Shown here: piece by piece, positions 43,302-53,793 of the stretch
Layout of the letters: every line of letters begins with the position of its first letter
Position numbering within the stretch: the first letter of the stretch is position 1
NCBI GenBank assembly: GCA_900188575.1
Contig: FYEU01000305.1
Location: forward strand, 1-64,000
DNA length: 64,000 bases
Reading direction: 5' to 3'
Source: Geosmithia putterillii
Taxonomy: Eukaryota; Ascomycota; Sordariomycetes; Hypocreales; Bionectriaceae
Notes under the pieces: model-generated
Told to the model about the DNA's origin: nothing
Databases searched by the model: none
The model's input: only the letters and a program-made list of their open reading frames with translations
Position numbers and translations under genes: made by a program

Positions 43302-46300
43302 CTACACAGGAACAAACACTACCCCCTCCATCTGTGGCGTTGTGAGCTTTCCCACAGATCCCCTCTCGTACATGGCCAGCCACACAGCATCCGGGTTGAC
43401 AGTCTCCAGCGCAGTCCTCACCTGGTCGCTCCGCTCGGCAACCTCGACCAGGATGTCCAGTATGTCCTCGAACATGTAGGCTGAGAGACGCACATGCGTG
43501 ACTAACGTGGTGAGGAACCGCACCAGCGCCTCCCACAGCCTCACAGGCGATGCATGCTGTCCCAGGCTGCCGCCGTCTGCAGGCCGCCCCTTCGATGTCG
43601 AGGCGACATCGACGACGCCTCCGGTGGCAGTAGGGACGAGGATCTTGCTGTTGCCCCCTCCCACTCCCGCGATTCTCTCGGGTACTGCCGCTGAGCGTCC
43701 TGATGACGACGAATGTGATGACGATCCGGAAGCTAGCACCTCGCGCTTCACGCGCCTGCACCAGTCGCGCATACCGTCCGACCATTCCGTCTTGAAGCGC
43801 GAGGCCAGAAAGTCGCCCGCCGCGATGCACATCTCCGACAGGGCCGCGCACGCCTCGACGGCGACATACGTTTCGCTGTCGTATAGGCGGGCCACCACGA
43901 CAGGCCACACGTCGTTTACGAGCGGCAGGAAGGCCTCCTCGTCGGCGGCCAGGGCGGGCGACGCTGTGGACACGAGATCGAGGAGGGAGCGTCGGAGGCG
44001 GGGCGTCGGTGAGGTGAGGTAGTGCTGCGTCAGGCGGGCGATCCGCAGCAGGAGCTGGTATGTAACTGTGTTGGGGGGCTTCGCAGGCTCTGGTGGGGGG
44101 CCACCGCCATCTTCATCATCATTGCCCTCTTGTTTCTGTTTCTGCTTCGAGTCCTCCCCCCATGGTGCGGTTGGGTGGCCCTGTGAGGCCTTGTTGGTCT
44201 GGGCCTCTTCGTTGCGATACTTCTCGCGTGTGCCGCGGCGTTCGAGGAACCGGAGGAGGCCGTCGATGCCCTCGGGCTGGGGGCGTGTCTTTGTGTGGTT
44301 TTGTGAGACCTTCTTCTGGCCTTCTAGTAGTAGAGTGTCCGACTTGACGGCCTGATCAACAAGTTCCTTGAGCACGGCGAACAGGGATTCGACAAAGGCA
44401 GGGTAGCCGTGGTAGTTCTCCAGGGCGCCAAAGACGGACTCGACGACGTCGTCCAGGAAGGGCACAAGCCGCGGGCCCGTCAGGCGGATCATCATGGTCA
44501 GCACCTGCGTGGATGCCGGGGAGATGTCGAGCGTGTCGAGGCGCAGCGCGACAGAGTTGACCATGTAGTCGACGTTGTCGACGATGAGGGTCGACACGTC
44601 GTCGTAGCCGCAGGCCTCGGCGACCTTGTTGAGCGCGACAATGGCGTGCTGTCGCAGACCTTGGTGGGACGACCCTAGAAAGGTGACGACGGGGAAGAGT
44701 ACGTCGACGAGCTCGGGGCGGAACGCCTCGCCTAATCGAGATGCCGCATACGAAGTGGTCTCGAGGGCGAGAGCCTCGAGGCGCCAGTCTAGCGCGTCCG
44801 CCTCAGCGTGTGAGTCGAGGATCTCGACAGAGAATGAGTACAGGTCCTGCAGCACCGGCTCGACATCCTCGTCTACCGAAGTGGCAAATGCGGACATGTC
44901 TAGGAAGTCAGTCTCGTCGGCTGAAGATGTCTGTATCGCCTTGACGAGCTCCAGGCAGAGCCACATGGACGCGACTTGATTCGTCGACCCGGGCAATGTC
45001 CGCGTGTGCTCGAGCATATTCATGGCCAGACTGGCGGCACCAGAGCGAGATCCAATGATGCCCATGAGGTTAATCATTTCTGCGCGCACCTCTCTCTGAC
45101 TTTCGTGATCCAGAAGAACGGGAGGATACTTTGTGGACTCAGCCGCAAGCTGCATGGAGCCGCCGCCGCCTCCTAGCGCCATGACATCTGTGCTTGACAC
45201 TTTTGGCTGCAACTTGGAGCCTGCCATTAAGGCAGCGGTGCTGTCTCTGAGTGCGCTCGACACTGTGTCCTCGAGGGTGGCCGACTCAATCTGCAGCTCG
45301 CCCAGGTACCCTAGCCCCTTGGACAGGTTGTGCAGAGCCTGGCGCTTGACGTCGGCGTCGTTAGACTGCATGACGCGGGGCAGGCTGGTCAGCCAATTGT
45401 ATACTGCCGACTTGGCTTTCTCGGCCAGCTCGGGATATATTCCCATGAGGTCGGCGAGGCCCGTCTCCAGCGTCTCGGTGGGGTGTCCCTGGTCCAGGAC
45501 GATGGCCGTCTCGACCAAGAACGATGCGCAGTCAGCCAGCGTGGCGTGGCACTCGTCCAAAAGCTTGACGCACAGGGCTCTCAGCGAGCTGCGAACCTCG
45601 TCGCTGTCATACGTGCGAAGCTTCATCATGGACGAGAGCGCCAGCTTGACCTGTCCAGTTGTTGCATTGAGCCACGCCGGACTCAAGATTTTATTCTTCT
45701 CTTCGGGATCCCCTTCCTCCTCGCCGTCACCGCCGTTGCTGCTCTGTGGTTTCTTGGCAATGATCTGTCTCGTCTGCATATCGCCCAACACGCGGGTGAG
45801 CACGACGCCAACCGTCTCGAGACAGCGCGCCAGGAGGAGCCTCTTGTGGTGCTTTGGCGTGGACAGGACCTTGGCCATGGTGGATATGGTTCCCGGCAGA
45901 AAACTGGCCAGCGCAGCCCGGTCGAGCATGGCCGTGTACACTGCGCGGACGCACCCCAGGGCCTCCTGTTGTATGGCGTCAGACGACCCGTTGGCCACTC
46001 CCTCCAGCATGACGGTCATGCCGTGGCCCAGGGCAGGCACCGCGTCCGCCTCTTCCAGGCCCGTCGCCATGGTCATCGACGACCCAGCTGTCTTGAACAG
46101 GGCCGCTAGCGCGCGGAAGCTCTCCAGCGTAGTCTCCTCGGGGACCTCACGCTTCACGCCCGACCCGGGAGCCCCGTCAACAATGAAGCCCAGCAGGCTG
46201 AGCAGCTGCTCCACCATCTTGGGTGCCATCTTGGTGCCCCAGCCGTGCACGATAAGGATGCGCAGGCACCGCACGCAGTTCTCCACCAGGAGCATGGGGA

Positions 46301-46631
46301 AGGCGTCCATCTGGCGGAAGATGTGGTACAGAGGGAAGAAGACATATTCGGCAAGCTTCTCGTCCAGAGAATCTGGGTTGCGCTGCACCTGGTCATTCAG
46401 GATGGTGAGCACCTGGTTGGTCTGGTCGATTAGCTCGCGGTGCGTGGCCGGCGAGTCTGGCTCGCGAATGGCGAGCTGGCTGATTTTGACGCAGCATGGT
46501 TTCAGCTATTGGAGTGCACGTCAGAAGGTTGGTCATATCATATGAAAGCTGTGCTCTGATGTGCTGTGATGTGCTGGGTTTACCCTTTGGAAGAGCTCAT
46601 TCCTGTCCGCGATGCGTGTTGTCGAGTCCAT
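43302..46631 (-). CDS. TTI1: TTI1-like HEAT-repeat subunit of the TTT (Tel2-Tti1-Tti2) complex
   Basis: Two exons, 46631-46584 and 46505-43302; the 78-bp intron is phase 0 (GTAAAC donor, AATAG acceptor). The product is 1,083 aa. The short first exon gives MDSTTRIADRNELFQR, joining LKPCCVKISQLAIREPD, the conserved TTI1 N-terminus. The rest is alpha-helical solenoid: Leu/Val/Ala-rich HEAT-type repeats throughout, with family segments such as YVFFPLYHIFRQMD near 70 and RQHAIVALNKVAEACGYDD near 640. An acidic insert lies near 785-805. TTT works with Hsp90 to mature PIKK kinases (TOR, ATM/ATR). The length matches yeast (1,038) and human (1,089) TTI1. It is divergent from the DUF1749 gene (467 bp between starts). 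Confidence 0.9.
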
Positions 46632-47098
46632 GAGGGATGGATGCGTGGTCGACAAGGACCTGGCCGAAGCGGATGTCTTGGCTACCTGGTCATTTCTGAG
46701 TGAAACCCGTCACAAGGCTTGTCTTGTGTGTCCAGTACTGTAGTAGTACTGTTTGCTTTATCTTGCGTGATGATGATGGCTGATGATCGACAAGATGCGA
46801 TGGTTTGTGTCGTTGAAAAAGCGTCAAAGTGTCCATGATGGAAAAAGTGGACCGTGTCGAATATGACAAACACTGTGTGTCGTGGCTGTGTATCATGCTA
46901 CATGCACTGTGCAATGACGCCTTGCTCCCCCCGCCATGGGGTCATCTTCAAGGCCCAAGTCCAGTTGACGATAAGATCATCTTTATTCACGCAACCTTCA
47001 TCGTACAACTTGAAATCTTAGACTCTCAAAGAGAGACTCACTCATTCGTCATTCCTCCTTATAAAGACATATTCACCACTTTCTTAGTACAGATCATC
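46632..47098. promoter_or_regulatory. Shared divergent promoter region (TTI1 / DUF1749 hydrolase)
   Basis: 467 bases separate the two start codons. The ORF running in from 46829 towards 47099 is in frame with the hydrolase but begins within the promoter and shows leader composition, so it is treated as non-coding. CT-rich leader at 47030-47090. No defined factor site was recognised. Confidence 0.45.
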
Positions 47099-48096
47099 AT
47101 GTCGCAGCAGTTCGACCCCTTCCCGGTGACGGTCCACCCGTACCCCTCCTCCGTGCCCGGCAGCACCGTGGCCTACGAGTTGGGCAACACGGCGGCCAAG
47201 AACACGGTCCTCTTCATTGGCGGGCTGGGCGATGGCCCGCACACGGTGCCCTACATCCGCACCGTGGCCAAGCACCTCGAGCAGTCCAAGACGCTCGACT
47301 ACTCCGTCTTTGAGATCCGCATCCGCTCCTCCTTCCAGGGCTTCGGCACCTCGAGCCTCAAGAAGGACGTCGAGGACATCTCCTCGCTGGTCAAGTACCT
47401 GCGCGGCAAGGGCAAGGAGCGCATCATCCTCTTTGGCCACTCCACCGGCACCCAGGACTGCATCGAGTACACAAACTACGAGAAGAACCAGACCGAGCCC
47501 GTCGACGGCTTCGTCCTCCAGGCCCCCGTCTCGGACAGGGAGCTCCTCGTCGCCGAGACGCCCAACTGGAAGGAGTGCCTCGATGCGGCGGAGCAATACA
47601 TTGCCGAGGGAAAGGCCAACTGGGCCCTACCGCCGAGCAAGGTCCCCGAGGCACTGGGGGCGTCGCTGGGCGTGCAGATTACGGCGTACAGGCTGCGGTC
47701 GTTCCTGGCAAAGAAGTGCGTTTCACGCCTCCAACCCCCTCCTATTATCTGTCTGCTACGACGGCAATGTATGTCTGACGATGAATAATTGGTGGCTAAC
47801 ATGCAGACGTGCAAAACAGCGGCGACGACGACTACTTCTCCTCAGACCTCACCGACGACCAGGTTCGCGAGTACTGGGGCCGCTTCAAGAAGCCCGTGCT
47901 GGTTGTGCACTCGGAAAAGGATGAGTACGTGCCCAGCAGCGTCGACCAGGTCGCCCTCAACAAGAGGTACCAGGACGCCAATCCCCTCGTAAGCCCGCTG
48001 TCTGGCCTCATCCCCAACACCGGCCACACGGTCAAGCAGGACGAAGCGAGGGAGTGGCTGGCCAAGAGGGTCGTCGAGTTTCTCGAGTCGCTTTGA
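47099..48096 (+). CDS. DUF1749 (UPF0613) alpha/beta-hydrolase
   Basis: Two exons, 47099-47715 and 47820-48096; the 104-bp intron has GTGCGT, GCTAAC and an AACAG acceptor. The nearer CAG at 47804-47806 would break the frame. The product is 297 aa. The fold opens with NTVLFIGGLGDGPHTVPY. The nucleophile elbow is LFGHSTGTQD (Ser115). An Asp follows in VVHSEKDEYVP and a His in IPNTGHTVK near the end, completing a plausible catalytic triad. GDDDYFSSDL just after the junction is characteristic of DUF1749 and supports the splice choice. The substrate is unknown; relatives are described as siderophore- or serine-esterase-like, which is weak evidence. Probably cytosolic. Confidence 0.87.
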
Positions 48097-48603
48097 AGGG
48101 ATTCCCGAGAAATAGCCCATTCTTCCTCAATATAGACATATACGATTTATGAACGAGTGTATTGTTTGTTCACTTTGAGCGATTGCTACCAAGGTCTAGG
48201 ACGCCTACTACTACCGATACCTCTACGGAGCATGTCGTGAGCACTTGTCGACCAACGGGATCCACGGCCAGTCAGTAGTCCAGTCCGCCTTGGAGGATGC
48301 CCTCTGTCATTTCCAGTGCATGTGGCGTAGCGCCATCTGCCTGCCTGCACATCTCTGCCCTCCAATGAGAGGCAAGGTCGACGGGAACAATGCAGAGTGC
48401 TGCTAGATGCGGGCGACTAAATGCGAACAAGGCAGAAATGGTGTCGCGCGGTCGATCCGCCTTGTTTTAATCTACTGTTGGGTAAATATATACCTTGGTA
48501 CGGAGCATTCCCAGTCCCCATGATGCTTCTGTCAACTACATGCGCACACAACATCATCATATCCGTCTTCTAGCCTTTGGACAACTTCTTCCCGACCGAC
48601 ATC
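48097..48603. other. Intergenic
   Basis: No gene is supported. TACGGAGCA near 48497 and CTACGGAGCA near 48227 are variants of the recurring motif. The right end is the leader of the membrane-protein gene. Confidence 0.5.
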
Positions 48604-49746
48604 ATGGCGGTGGAGGACCAGTGCGTCATCCAGCCGGATCCAGACATTACTGGCATCGGAGTAAGTCTCCCTAGGTAGTACTCCCCCACATCATCCTAAT
48701 ACCCCCGGTCTACCAAGCGACATCCCCGTGTCTGTGCCCGTAACGGCGTCCGACTGACTGCATCATCCAAGGTCCGCGTATCCCAATACACCCTGACGCT
48801 CGGGGGGCTAATTGTCTCTCGAGCCATCAATCATACGAGCTTCACGCGAGCCATCAACCTATCGCTGTGCGTCAATTTGCTAGCACTCTTCCTGGCGACC
48901 TTTGTAGCCTTCCTGCGGCATACCTTGACCGCCTTCGACCTCGTGTGCACGTATCACATGCTCCTCCTGGTCCTGTGCACCATACGCCCGACGGGAAGCT
49001 ACTCGGCGCGGAACCACCCTCTAGCACTGTTATTCCTGCGCGAGTTCGTCAACGTCTTCTTCTACATCTGCACTATGCTATTCACCCACGCCATGATGGT
49101 ACCTCTCGTTGGTGACGACAGCTACGCTGCCTGCGAACCTACTACCGTTGTCGTTATATTTGGCGCCAACTTGCATTCTCCGTGGATCTTGTTCGTCGCG
49201 AAGGTCATGGCTATAGCCATGTTTGCGGGTTACATTTCCACAATACCTATAAGGGTGTCGCGGGTCGTCCGCCACAGTGCTATTCCACGGTGGGCCAATG
49301 CTGGTACCGAATCGGATTATCGCGGCCCTAGAAGGGGCTCGCTGCTCATCTTCCTCGTCCGCATAGTCAGCGCAATATACCTGATTGTTATGATTGAGCT
49401 CACCATCCATCGGAACAAGCTCGGCCCCGGCGTAAACAGCTGGGGCTTTGGTCAGGTTCTCGCAGTGGCACAGCTCGTTGGACCGATGAGGGAGGTGGCT
49501 GCCACCTTTTGGCCTCGTCTCTGGCGTGAGCTCAAAGGCCGGTTCCGGGATGCTCTCTCGACCTTTAGGTGCACGGACGAAGACCGTTCAGTCCCTGACG
49601 AGGAACGGGGCGAGCAGGCGACGGGAATCCTGGATCCGAGTGATCAACCAGACGGCATACCTTTGCAGCCTGTGTCTGCCATCCGTCATTCAGACCACCA
49701 TCGCGTCTCGTCCATGCGGGGACCTATAAAAGCAGCCACCTCATAG
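48604..49746 (+). CDS. Multi-pass membrane protein of a fungal hypothetical family
   Basis: Two exons, 48604-48660 and 48772-49746; the 111-bp intron has GTAAGT, a CTGAC branch and a CCAAG acceptor, and is phase 0. The product is 343 aa. The N-terminus ends exon 1 with QPDPDITGIG and continues VRVSQYTLT. The PDPDxxGxGVRxSxY motif marks a large fungal family of uncharacterised membrane proteins. About seven hydrophobic segments can be seen (for example LSLCVNLLALFLATFVAFL, VCTYHMLLLVLCTI, FVNVFFYICTMLFTHAMMV and GSLLIFLVRIVSAIYLIVMI). The C-terminal 75 residues are hydrophilic and acidic. No function is known for the family. Confidence 0.8.
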
Positions 49747-49945
49747 CACCCCCAGAGTCAGCACGGACAGGAATATCCAGTATCTGTGGTGCCGGAAGGG
49801 GAGTCAAGGAAGGAAAGCAAAAGAACAAACAAGCGTTCTATATTTGACCATGCGATGATGACAGTGACAAGAGCAGAAAGTGCCGTAGCCCCAACACCCC
49901 GCTGTGTTGACTTGTGCATATACACCACACCGTACATGAGTTCCG

Positions 49946-50631
49946 TCATGTCCAGCAATATCCATCCCCCATCGCTAATAGCCTCAAAATCGACGGGCAT
50001 TCGCCATCTCCTCCATCGGCGCATATAGAGCGCCGTGTATATGGTTCCATCCCGGCATACAAGCCACCGGTGCAGTCTCCGTTGCCAATCCAACGGTTCC
50101 ATCTGAAAAGGTCGTCCATGGAAACGTCAAAATCCTCCACAAGATCCTCGCAGGTATCCCAAAACGGTGGCGATGGAACACGGTCATATCTCTCGACAAA
50201 GGTATAGCAGACGCAAGGCTCGGCGGTGCCGTCACAGAGAGGCTCGACGGGCTCCAAGCACACAGTGCTGCCATCGGGAAAGGTTCCTTTTTCAATTTTG
50301 CGTCTCGGTATTAGTTTTGCACATGCATGTTGAACCACGGTGGCTTGAGAGTCATGCGACTAATGGGCAGTAGTAGAGCTCGGGGGTCCTCACTTGGGTC
50401 GTTCTCATCATAGTCGTCTTCATCTTCGTCTTCCATGAGAAAGCTACGACAGACACAATTAATGCCGAGCGGGTCAGGCCTGCAAGGATCTCCAGGGAGG
50501 AAGTAGTCGTCGGGGTATATTTCGCCGTTATGTATACGGTACTGGCCGTCCAATATTCTTTGAGAGGCTGCGATGCCCATCATGAGAAGGAACCCCCATC
50601 GGCGCCACTGGCTGAAGCGCGTCAGATCCAT
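49946..50631 (-). CDS. LysM-domain protein, probably secreted
   Basis: Two exons, 50631-50394 and 50286-49946; the 107-bp intron has GTGAGG, a strong AACTAATAC branch and an AAAAG acceptor, with matching phases. The product is 192 aa. The N-terminus (MDLTRFSQWRRWGFLLMMGIAASQR) looks like a signal peptide or anchor. A Cys-containing, then very acidic stretch follows (EDEDEDDYDENDP). A single LysM-type segment lies near residues 122-168: DTCEDLVEDFDVSMDDLFRWN and GNGDCTGG...YTRRSIC, with paired Cys as in fungal LysM proteins. Such proteins bind chitin-type glycans; some act as effectors. A second frame, open at 50102-49758 and hydrophobic, overlaps the 3' end, so the C-terminus is less certain. 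Confidence 0.7.
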
Positions 50632-50943
50632 CCAATTGCTCGGAATGTGTTGGGGGTGCCGTGTATGTTGAATCGAAAGGAAATCAAGGGGGAAAATAAG
50701 TCGGCTGGCGACATGCTGATCGTTTTCCTGTTGGTAGCATGCTATTGACCATCCGGGTCCTGTTCTGGACGCGAGCATGCAGCTCTTGGCAATATTCTTG
50801 GCAGGTCCCGTTAAGGGTTCCGTGCACCGTGCAGTCAGTATTAATACTCTGTACATTGAGTGCTTACCCATATTGAGCTACTGCAAGTACTCCCCGTACT
50901 TGAAGATCAAAATATATCCAAATGTACGACCTTAGCCTCAGTG

Positions 50944-51537
50944 CTAGTCTTCTGCCGTCTTCGATGTGTCGCTTCTTAGCCTGCGATATATCAGAGCATC
51001 CTTGACCTCGCCCAGCTTCTCAATGGCATCCCTCTGCCTCGACTCGAGCACAAAGCCTGCCCTCTCGAGCACGCGACAGCTCCCCGCGTTGCCGTCAAAC
51101 ACCTCGGCCTCCAGCCGCACCAGGTAGTCGAACCTGGCAAACGCCCAGTCCGAGAAGGCAGCCACGGCCTCAGTGGCGACCCCGCGGCCCCAGTAGTCCT
51201 CACTGACCCAGTAGCCAATCTCCATGCGGCGGTGGTAGATGTCGTCGCGGGCCTTGAGGCCGATGCCGCCGATGACGACGGAGGCGGTGGCGTCTGCTTC
51301 TGCGTCCGGCAGAGTGTCCGGCAGGAGACAGATGGCAAAGTCACGCATGGGGGATGCCGAGCTGGCTGATGAGACCCAGAACTTGGCATCGTCGAGGGTG
51401 TACGGGTGCGGGAAGGTGTTGCGCATCCAACGCGAGATGTTGGGGTTGTCGGCTGCGCTAGAGAGGGCCTCGGCGTCACCCTGCTTGTAGGGGCGGATGA
51501 GGCACCTGCTCAGTCGACAGATAGGTTCCGGTGACAT
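50944..51537 (-). CDS. GNAT N-acetyltransferase (RimJ/RimL type)
   Basis: Single exon, 197 aa, starting MSPEPICRLSRCLIRPYKQGD. The order is classic for the RimJ/RimL subfamily: LIRPYKQGDAEAL near 13, NPNISRWMRNTFPHPYTLDDA near 32, acetyl-CoA-binding motif A as IGYWVSEDYWGRGVATEAV (R/QxxGxA), then RLEAEVFDGNAGSCRVLERAGF. These enzymes move acetyl from acetyl-CoA to amino groups of proteins or small molecules; the substrate is not predictable here. The frame is open upstream to 51771, but that part is leader-like. Probably cytosolic. Confidence 0.88.
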   Translation of the reverse strand: MSPEPICRLSRCLIRPYKQGDAEALSSAADNPNISRWMRNTFPHPYTLDDAKFWVSSASSASPMRDFAICLLPDTLPDAEADATASVVIGGIGLKARDDIYHRRMEIGYWVSEDYWGRGVATEAVAAFSDWAFARFDYLVRLEAEVFDGNAGSCRVLERAGFVLESRQRDAIEKLGEVKDALIYRRLRSDTSKTAED

Positions 51538-53793
51538 TGTCTGCGAGGGATGTGCTGATGCGATGGGAAGGGTCGAGGTTGGAGGAAGAATGATCCCTCG
51601 TGTGCTTGCTTGAGTGAAGGCTCCCTCGTATGACGTATTGTTGTTGATTGATTGACGGCCACTGAAAGGAGGGAAGGAGCAGTTTGGCAGACAGAAGGGG
51701 AAACGGCAGGAGCAAACGACAAGAGCAAGAGATGGACTCAAGTCGTGAGTCACACTTCTGTGAGGCAACAAAAATGCAGTATTAAGTACTACTACTCACC
51801 ATCAATACGACCAACCCAGGTACGTTGACACGTTATGAAATTTAGCGAATGGCACGATGCTGATGCTAGCATCCAGGTGGGAAGAATGCGGCGCAGGTGC
51901 AGATCCGAGGTGGGGTTCGCAGGCCAGGTCGGCCATTCGCGATGCTTGAGATTGCACGACACGGAACCAACAACGGCTGTTCTCTATCATCACGGATACT
52001 CACGGTGGTATTGGAAGCTTGTCCGATACGTCTACATTCAAGGCGCTCTCGAAACGTGTCCAGATCCACGTCGATCACGAAGGTTGGAAGCCTGCACTTT
52101 CCCAGTCCGGGACGACTGTGAGGCCCTCGGAGCACCGTCCGATATATACCACATCGGCGCATTTCACCCATAGGAGGAGTAATATCGCCGGGATACCTGT
52201 TTCGTGCTTGCCCGTAGGCTCGTTCCAGTAAGACTCTCCTCGCTCACCACTGGCCACACCTTACCCAGTTGCTCGCCGGGTACCGTATTCGCGACGGTCC
52301 GCGACTCTTGGTAGTCATCCTTGGGGGCCAGATTCGCCTCGGCGCGATGAACAGAATGTCCCGGTCATCCATCTGCATCTCTAGGCAGCCTCTTTGACGC
52401 GGCGCACTCGACCTGGTCGGACATTACTAATGCCATGGATGTGGTTGCGCGTGTGTCATCAAGACTCTGTCGTGGTTCGTGGATATTATGAAGTAGCACT
52501 TCGATGGGACGGAATGGACTGCCCAAGTACTACTGCTTGGCGTAACATGCATCGTCTCTAGCATACGACGAGACTGGGGTGGAGGGAACGGCTGGAGAGA
52601 AGGACCCAGGACCCCGCATGGCCTTATGCAACCACGGCAGAATTGTGTGAGCTCGTGCCGGCGCCACTGGCTATACTCCGCCATGTATGAGGGTATGAGG
52701 GTTGGATGGACGCATAGAATGCATATTAATGATAAGCCGGAGCGGACTTGGTCAGATGGATCTAGAATGGCATTGGCATTGATAAGCAGTAATCCTTACG
52801 AGTTAGTAGTCGGCTGGTCGGATGGTCGGTTACAGACGTGAATCTGGGAGTATTCATACCGTCTGCAAGTCACAAGAGCAGCAGATATGACTCCATCTGT
52901 TCCTGTACCGATGTACTTGTACTCCGTAATACCCTGGCGGCCTGGCCTGACCCTTGGCCTGACCCTGGTCCCCGGCGACAGGCCGCATTCGCCGTGGTCG
53001 GTGAGATATCTCCACAGTAAAAAACGCCGACGAACCAGACGCCCGCCTGAGCACTTTGGGCCACTCTTACGGCCCCGTAATGCGACAGAGCGGAAGAGGG
53101 AGAGCGAGAGAGAAAAAAAAGTTAATATCCGCTCGCCAGTGGGACCCCTCTTTACTCGTACGAAGTAGGCAAGGGCATACATGGGCGGCCATACGTAACG
53201 GGAGGCGGTATGTACGTAGTTTGTGCTCCGTATTCCGTAGGCGCAGGCGTGGATCGTGGATTCTGCCATGCCGGTCTACCGTTTTAGCTTGCTGGCTGAC
53301 AAACGTTTCTTCCACTTTCCGCCTTCCGCCACCGCTCGCGTTGTCCCAATTCCACCTCCCCCCCGGCCATTCTCAATCACCATCAATTCACCTTTTCCAG
53401 GCCTGGTGTGTGTGTCTGTCTGTCCATCTGTCCGAGAGAGAGACAGAGAGCGCCGTCGAAGAGAATTGGCCTTTTCCTTTTACTCTTCTTCTTCAGCCTC
53501 CCCCCACGCGCCCAGCAGCTGGTGAAACATCCCAACACACCACCATCCCGATTGGTATCGGTCGCTCTTTTGAGATACTAATACTCCGGAGTACTAGAGA
53601 GGGAAACGTCCCCGTAAGATCTCGACATTGGGCTGCCGCCTCGCGACATTGCCCACCATCACGACATCCGCTGGTGGGATAGCATGACGCAACGGTCATA
53701 AGCTACGACGACAACAAACTCGATTGCCCAATCCGACGTCATACCCCCCCCGGGACGAACGAAAAACCCCCACGCTCGCTCGCTCCCGCCGCC
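51538..53793. other. Intergenic
   Basis: 2.3 kb with no gene I can support. TACTCCGTA at 52920-52928 and the palindrome TACTCCGGAGTA at 53582-53593 belong to the recurring motif family. A plus frame near 52019-52110 reads protein-like for 30 codons but is isolated. The right end is a CT-rich promoter and leader for the ABC transporter. Confidence 0.5.

Noticed and set aside
46829..47098. N-terminal extension of the DUF1749 frame
   Set aside because: It lies in the divergent promoter with TTI1; the family's N-terminus fits the ATG at 47099.
49758..50102. Minus frame of 114 codons overlapping the LysM 3' exon
   Set aside because: It is hydrophobic and possibly protein-like, but it overlaps the better-supported LysM exon in another frame and has no splice model.
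52019..52231. Short protein-like plus frame in the 51.5-53.8 kb gap
   Set aside because: It is isolated, about 30 convincing codons, and no intron or domain extends it.
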